From: Spirosoma sp.
GTDB taxonomy: Bacteria > Bacteroidota > Bacteroidia > Cytophagales > Spirosomataceae
NCBI GenBank assembly: GCA_025351545.1
Contig: JANXVQ010000073.1
Span: 1 to 6,615, forward strand
DNA length: 6,615 nucleotides
Direction of reading: 5' to 3'
Shown here: piece by piece, positions 5,106-6,615 of the stretch
How positions within the stretch are numbered: the stretch's first letter is position 1
How the letters are laid out: each line of letters begins with the position of its first letter
The notes under the pieces: generated by a model
The model's input: only the letters and a program-made list of their open reading frames with translations
Told to the model about the DNA's origin: nothing
Database searches by the model: none
Made by a program: the position numbers and the translations under genes

Positions 5106-5996
5106 ATGAATCAGTCTTCTAACATTACCCGCCAGCAATTTCTTAAGCTAGGTGCTTTAGCTACATCGGCGGTTTTATTGCCTAAACTGGATGCGTTTGC
5201 GGCCTCGCCAAAGAAGGTCGGTTTGCAGTTGTACACCCTGCGCGACCTGATGGCCAAAGAGCCTGTGGAAACACTGAAAAAAGTGGCCGCAATTGGCTAT
5301 AAAGAAGTTGAACCGTACGGTTATTCTGATGGTAAGTTTTTCGGAAAAACACCCAAAGAGTTTGCTAACTTGCTGAAAGAATTGGGCATGTCGGCGCCTA
5401 GCGGGCACTATACGACTGGTAAAACAATGCCAAATGCCAAAGGAACGCTTACCAATGACTGGAAACGGGCAGTTGATGATGCGGCTGCTATTGGGCAGAA
5501 GTACATGGTTTGTGCTTACCTGTTTCCGGCTGAGCGTACTAAATTGGATGACTACCTGCAATTTGCCGAATTGTTCAATAAATCGGCAGAAGTGTGTAAG
5601 GCGGCTGGTATTCAGTTTTGCTACCACAACCACGATTTTGAATTTAAAGAACTAAGTGGAAAAGTGCCTTACGACATATTGTTGGGCAACACCGATAAGA
5701 ATTTAGTAAAACTCGAACTGGACTTATATTGGGCTTCTTTCGCCAATCAGGATCCCGTCGCGCTGTTTAAAAAGCATCCCGGCCGTTTCCCGCTTTGGCA
5801 CGTGAAAGATATGGAAAAAACAGCCGAACGGGCTTTCGCTCCTGTTGGAACAGGCTCTATTGATTTTCAGCGCATTTTCGACGCGAAGAAAACAGCGGGT
5901 ATGACCCACTACTTCGTTGAGCAGGATGTTTGTAAGCTTCCACCATTAGAGTCTATTGCCATTAGTTATAAGAACATTGAAAAAATGAAAGTTTAG
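5106..5996 (+). CDS. Exported sugar phosphate isomerase/epimerase-like TIM-barrel protein
   Basis: A 296-residue protein of the xylose isomerase-like TIM-barrel superfamily, which isomerises or epimerises sugars using a divalent metal. I chose ATG 5106. The frame can be extended to a TTG at 5079, but ATG places the leader correctly. The leader reads TRQQFLKLGALATSAVLLP (residues 8-26) with cleavage likely after AFA near residue 32. It resembles a Tat leader, but the second arginine is glutamine (RQ). The barrel starts at KKVGLQLYTLRD. Likely active-site residues are E67/E69 (EVEPYGY), H174/H176 (YHNHDFEF), D206 (ELDLYW), H232 (WHVKD) and E272 (FVEQD). The D-to-H spacing of 26 equals that recalled for D-tagatose 3-epimerase. 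The usual metal Glu before the Asp appears replaced by the YHNH segment. It follows the GMC gene after a terminator, so it is probably a separate transcript in the same pathway neighbourhood. Substrate unknown. Confidence 0.88.
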   Translation: MNQSSNITRQQFLKLGALATSAVLLPKLDAFAASPKKVGLQLYTLRDLMAKEPVETLKKVAAIGYKEVEPYGYSDGKFFGKTPKEFANLLKELGMSAPSGHYTTGKTMPNAKGTLTNDWKRAVDDAAAIGQKYMVCAYLFPAERTKLDDYLQFAELFNKSAEVCKAAGIQFCYHNHDFEFKELSGKVPYDILLGNTDKNLVKLELDLYWASFANQDPVALFKKHPGRFPLWHVKDMEKTAERAFAPVGTGSIDFQRIFDAKKTAGMTHYFVEQDVCKLPPLESIAISYKNIEKMKV

Positions 5997-6015
5997 ACAA
6001 GAAGCAACCTGCCTG

Positions 6016-6034
6016 ACTGACATAGAATGTCAGT
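6016..6034 (+). other. Short hairpin after the TIM-barrel gene
   Basis: ACTGACA (6016-6022) pairs with TGTCAGT (6028-6034) around TAGAA, 20 bases after the stop codon. It is weak and lacks a T-run. It may support the stronger hairpin that follows or help protect the mRNA 3' end. Confidence 0.4.
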
Positions 6035-6051
6035 TTGAAATTTCTACGTTA

Positions 6052-6096
6052 AACGCCAGACGGGACTAAATATCCCCGTCTGGCGTTCGTATTTTC
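6052..6096 (+). terminator. Intrinsic terminator after the TIM-barrel gene
   Basis: A perfect GC-rich 13-bp stem, AACGCCAGACGGG (6052-6064) with CCCGTCTGGCGTT (6075-6087), surrounds a 10-base AT-rich loop and is followed by CGTATTTTCC. The T-run is short, but placement about 55 bases after the stop and stem strength support termination of the TIM-barrel transcript. Confidence 0.72.
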
Positions 6097-6166
6097 CGAT
6101 AGTCTTAATGCACCTTTTGACAATTCAGATGCTGTGGGGCTTGGAAATTAACGAGCGGTGCCGGGC

Positions 6167-6180
6167 CGACCGTACGGTCG
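6167..6180. promoter_or_regulatory. Perfect 14-bp palindrome, possible operator
   Basis: CGACCGTACGGTCG is self-complementary over all 14 bases and stands in otherwise unremarkable sequence nine bases beyond the stop codon of a minus-strand small ORF. Its symmetry fits a dimeric regulator or restriction-methylation target. No adjacent promoter could be identified, so the role is unknown. Confidence 0.35.
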
Positions 6181-6188
6181 TACTATGT

Positions 6189-6296
6189 CTATTGCCCACC
6201 GTAATTCATCAAACAGGAAAATATCACACCGGCGGACTGGTTGGACGACTTACGCACGTAAAGGGTCAGCTTGTCGAACGATTTGCTTTTCAACAT
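6189..6296 (-). CDS. Possible 35-residue small protein or protein fragment
   Basis: The minus strand has ATG at 6296-6294 and TAG at 6191-6189. The product starts MLKSKSFDKLTLYVRKSSNQ and ends FSCLMNYGGQ. It is basic in the N-terminal half, and by eye its codons favour G/C at third positions, as a real gene in this genome might. I recognise no family. Its ATG overlaps the TGA of a second small frame (6364-6290, GTG start, 24 residues, NIKAKEQMVDEQATNR... FRC), so the two could be coupled, or be one gene split by a one-base change. It may equally be a decayed fragment of a larger gene or chance. No promoter or ribosome binding site is visible. Confidence 0.25.
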   Translation of the reverse strand: MLKSKSFDKLTLYVRKSSNQSAGVIFSCLMNYGGQ

Positions 6297-6491
6297 CTGA
6301 ATTTATGCATAATACGGTTAGTGGCCTGCTCATCAACCATTTGTTCCTTAGCCTTAATGTTCACTTTTGAGGCATTACTAAAAATAGTACAAAAAATTAT
6401 TTAAAACATTAGGATATAACAATCACTTTATAGATAGCCACCACTTGATGAACATATCGCCTGGCGTGTATTAAAATCAATCACTATTTGT

Positions 6492-6615
6492 ATGGAACAT
6501 AAGTTTAAAAAAGCAGAACTGGGAGTTTTTTTGTCAGCAATAATCCTGATATTTATTTCTGAGTATATTTATATTTTCCAACATAATCCCATGCGGGCAA
6601 TTTTTATTGGGTTAT
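6492..6615 (+). CDS. Membrane protein of unknown function, N-terminus only
   Basis: ATG at 6492 opens a frame that stays open for 41 codons to the window edge. After a basic start (MEHKFKKAEL) comes a hydrophobic segment VFLSAIILIFISEYIYIF (about residues 12-29), then QHNPMRAIFIGL, which looks like a short loop entering a second membrane segment. The pattern suggests a polytopic inner-membrane protein. Codons are much more AT-rich than in the dehydrogenase genes. No Shine-Dalgarno sequence is seen, which is common in Bacteroidota. I cannot assign a family from this fragment. Confidence 0.6.
   Translation, partial: MEHKFKKAELGVFLSAIILIFISEYIYIFQHNPMRAIFIGL

Larger units (their letters stand above)
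6097..6491. other. Gene-poor interval before the right-edge membrane gene
   Basis: No convincing large gene is present. Plus-strand frames at 6108-6404 and 6158-6370 contain no motif I recognise, overlap each other, and conflict with coding-like minus-strand frames. The segment holds a 14-bp palindrome (6167-6180), two overlapping minus-strand small ORFs (6189-6364), and from about 6370 a very AT-rich stretch that should carry the promoter of the gene starting at 6492. No clear TAnnTTTG box was found there. Confidence 0.45.

Noticed and set aside
6108..6404. 98-codon plus-strand frame
   Set aside because: Cysteine- and leucine-rich with no motif, overlapped by another plus-strand frame and by more coding-like minus-strand frames, and with no promoter or ribosome binding site. 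Kept only as part of a gene-poor interval.

Overview
The window looks like a chromosomal accessory stretch from a Bacteroidota bacterium. A Cytophagales/Spirosoma-like host is my best guess, but the genus is inference. The clues are an ECF sigma factor overlapping a FecR-type anti-sigma gene (the pair that normally controls TonB-dependent/SusCD-type uptake), a TAnnTTTG-type -7 promoter box, weak or absent Shine-Dalgarno sequences, and a Gluconate_2-dh3/GMC pair beside an exported xylose-isomerase-like TIM-barrel protein.

Layout. Positions 1-1511, minus strand: an ECF sigma factor and a FecR-like membrane anti-sigma factor overlap by 4 bases (ATGA). FecR runs off the left edge, so the regulated transporter, if present, lies outside the window. 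Positions 1512-2540 hold no intact gene. They carry an upstream region, the N-terminal scrap of an IS3-type OrfA transposase on the plus strand (from 1776), an unexplained segment with an inverted repeat (1973-2038), and the frameshifted C-terminal part of an IS5-type DDE transposase on the minus strand (about 2067-2420).

Positions 2545-4941, plus strand: a promoter lies just beyond the transposase scrap and precedes a two-gene unit. It encodes a small Tat-signal subunit of the gluconate 2-dehydrogenase subunit 3 family and a 570-residue GMC flavoprotein with no signal peptide of its own. The likely reading is an exported sugar/polyol dehydrogenase whose large subunit travels with the small one through Tat. 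A strong 20-bp-stem terminator (4965-5007) closes the unit.

Positions 5106-5996, plus strand: an exported sugar phosphate isomerase/epimerase-like TIM-barrel protein with its own leader, followed by a hairpin terminator (6052-6087). The region 5997-6491 has no convincing large gene. It contains a perfect 14-bp palindrome and two overlapping minus-strand small ORFs of uncertain status. At 6492 a membrane protein begins and runs off the right edge.

How the genes may work together: the GMC complex could oxidise a sugar or glycoside in the periplasm, and the exported TIM-barrel protein could isomerise, epimerise or otherwise process the oxidised product. No cytochrome c electron acceptor is visible in the window. 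I see no CRISPR array, phage module or clearly new defence system. The points most worth a second look are the exported oxidoreductase/TIM-barrel pairing, the degenerate twin-arginine motif, the two IS remnants forming a junction, and the small-ORF/palindrome patch at 6167-6364.
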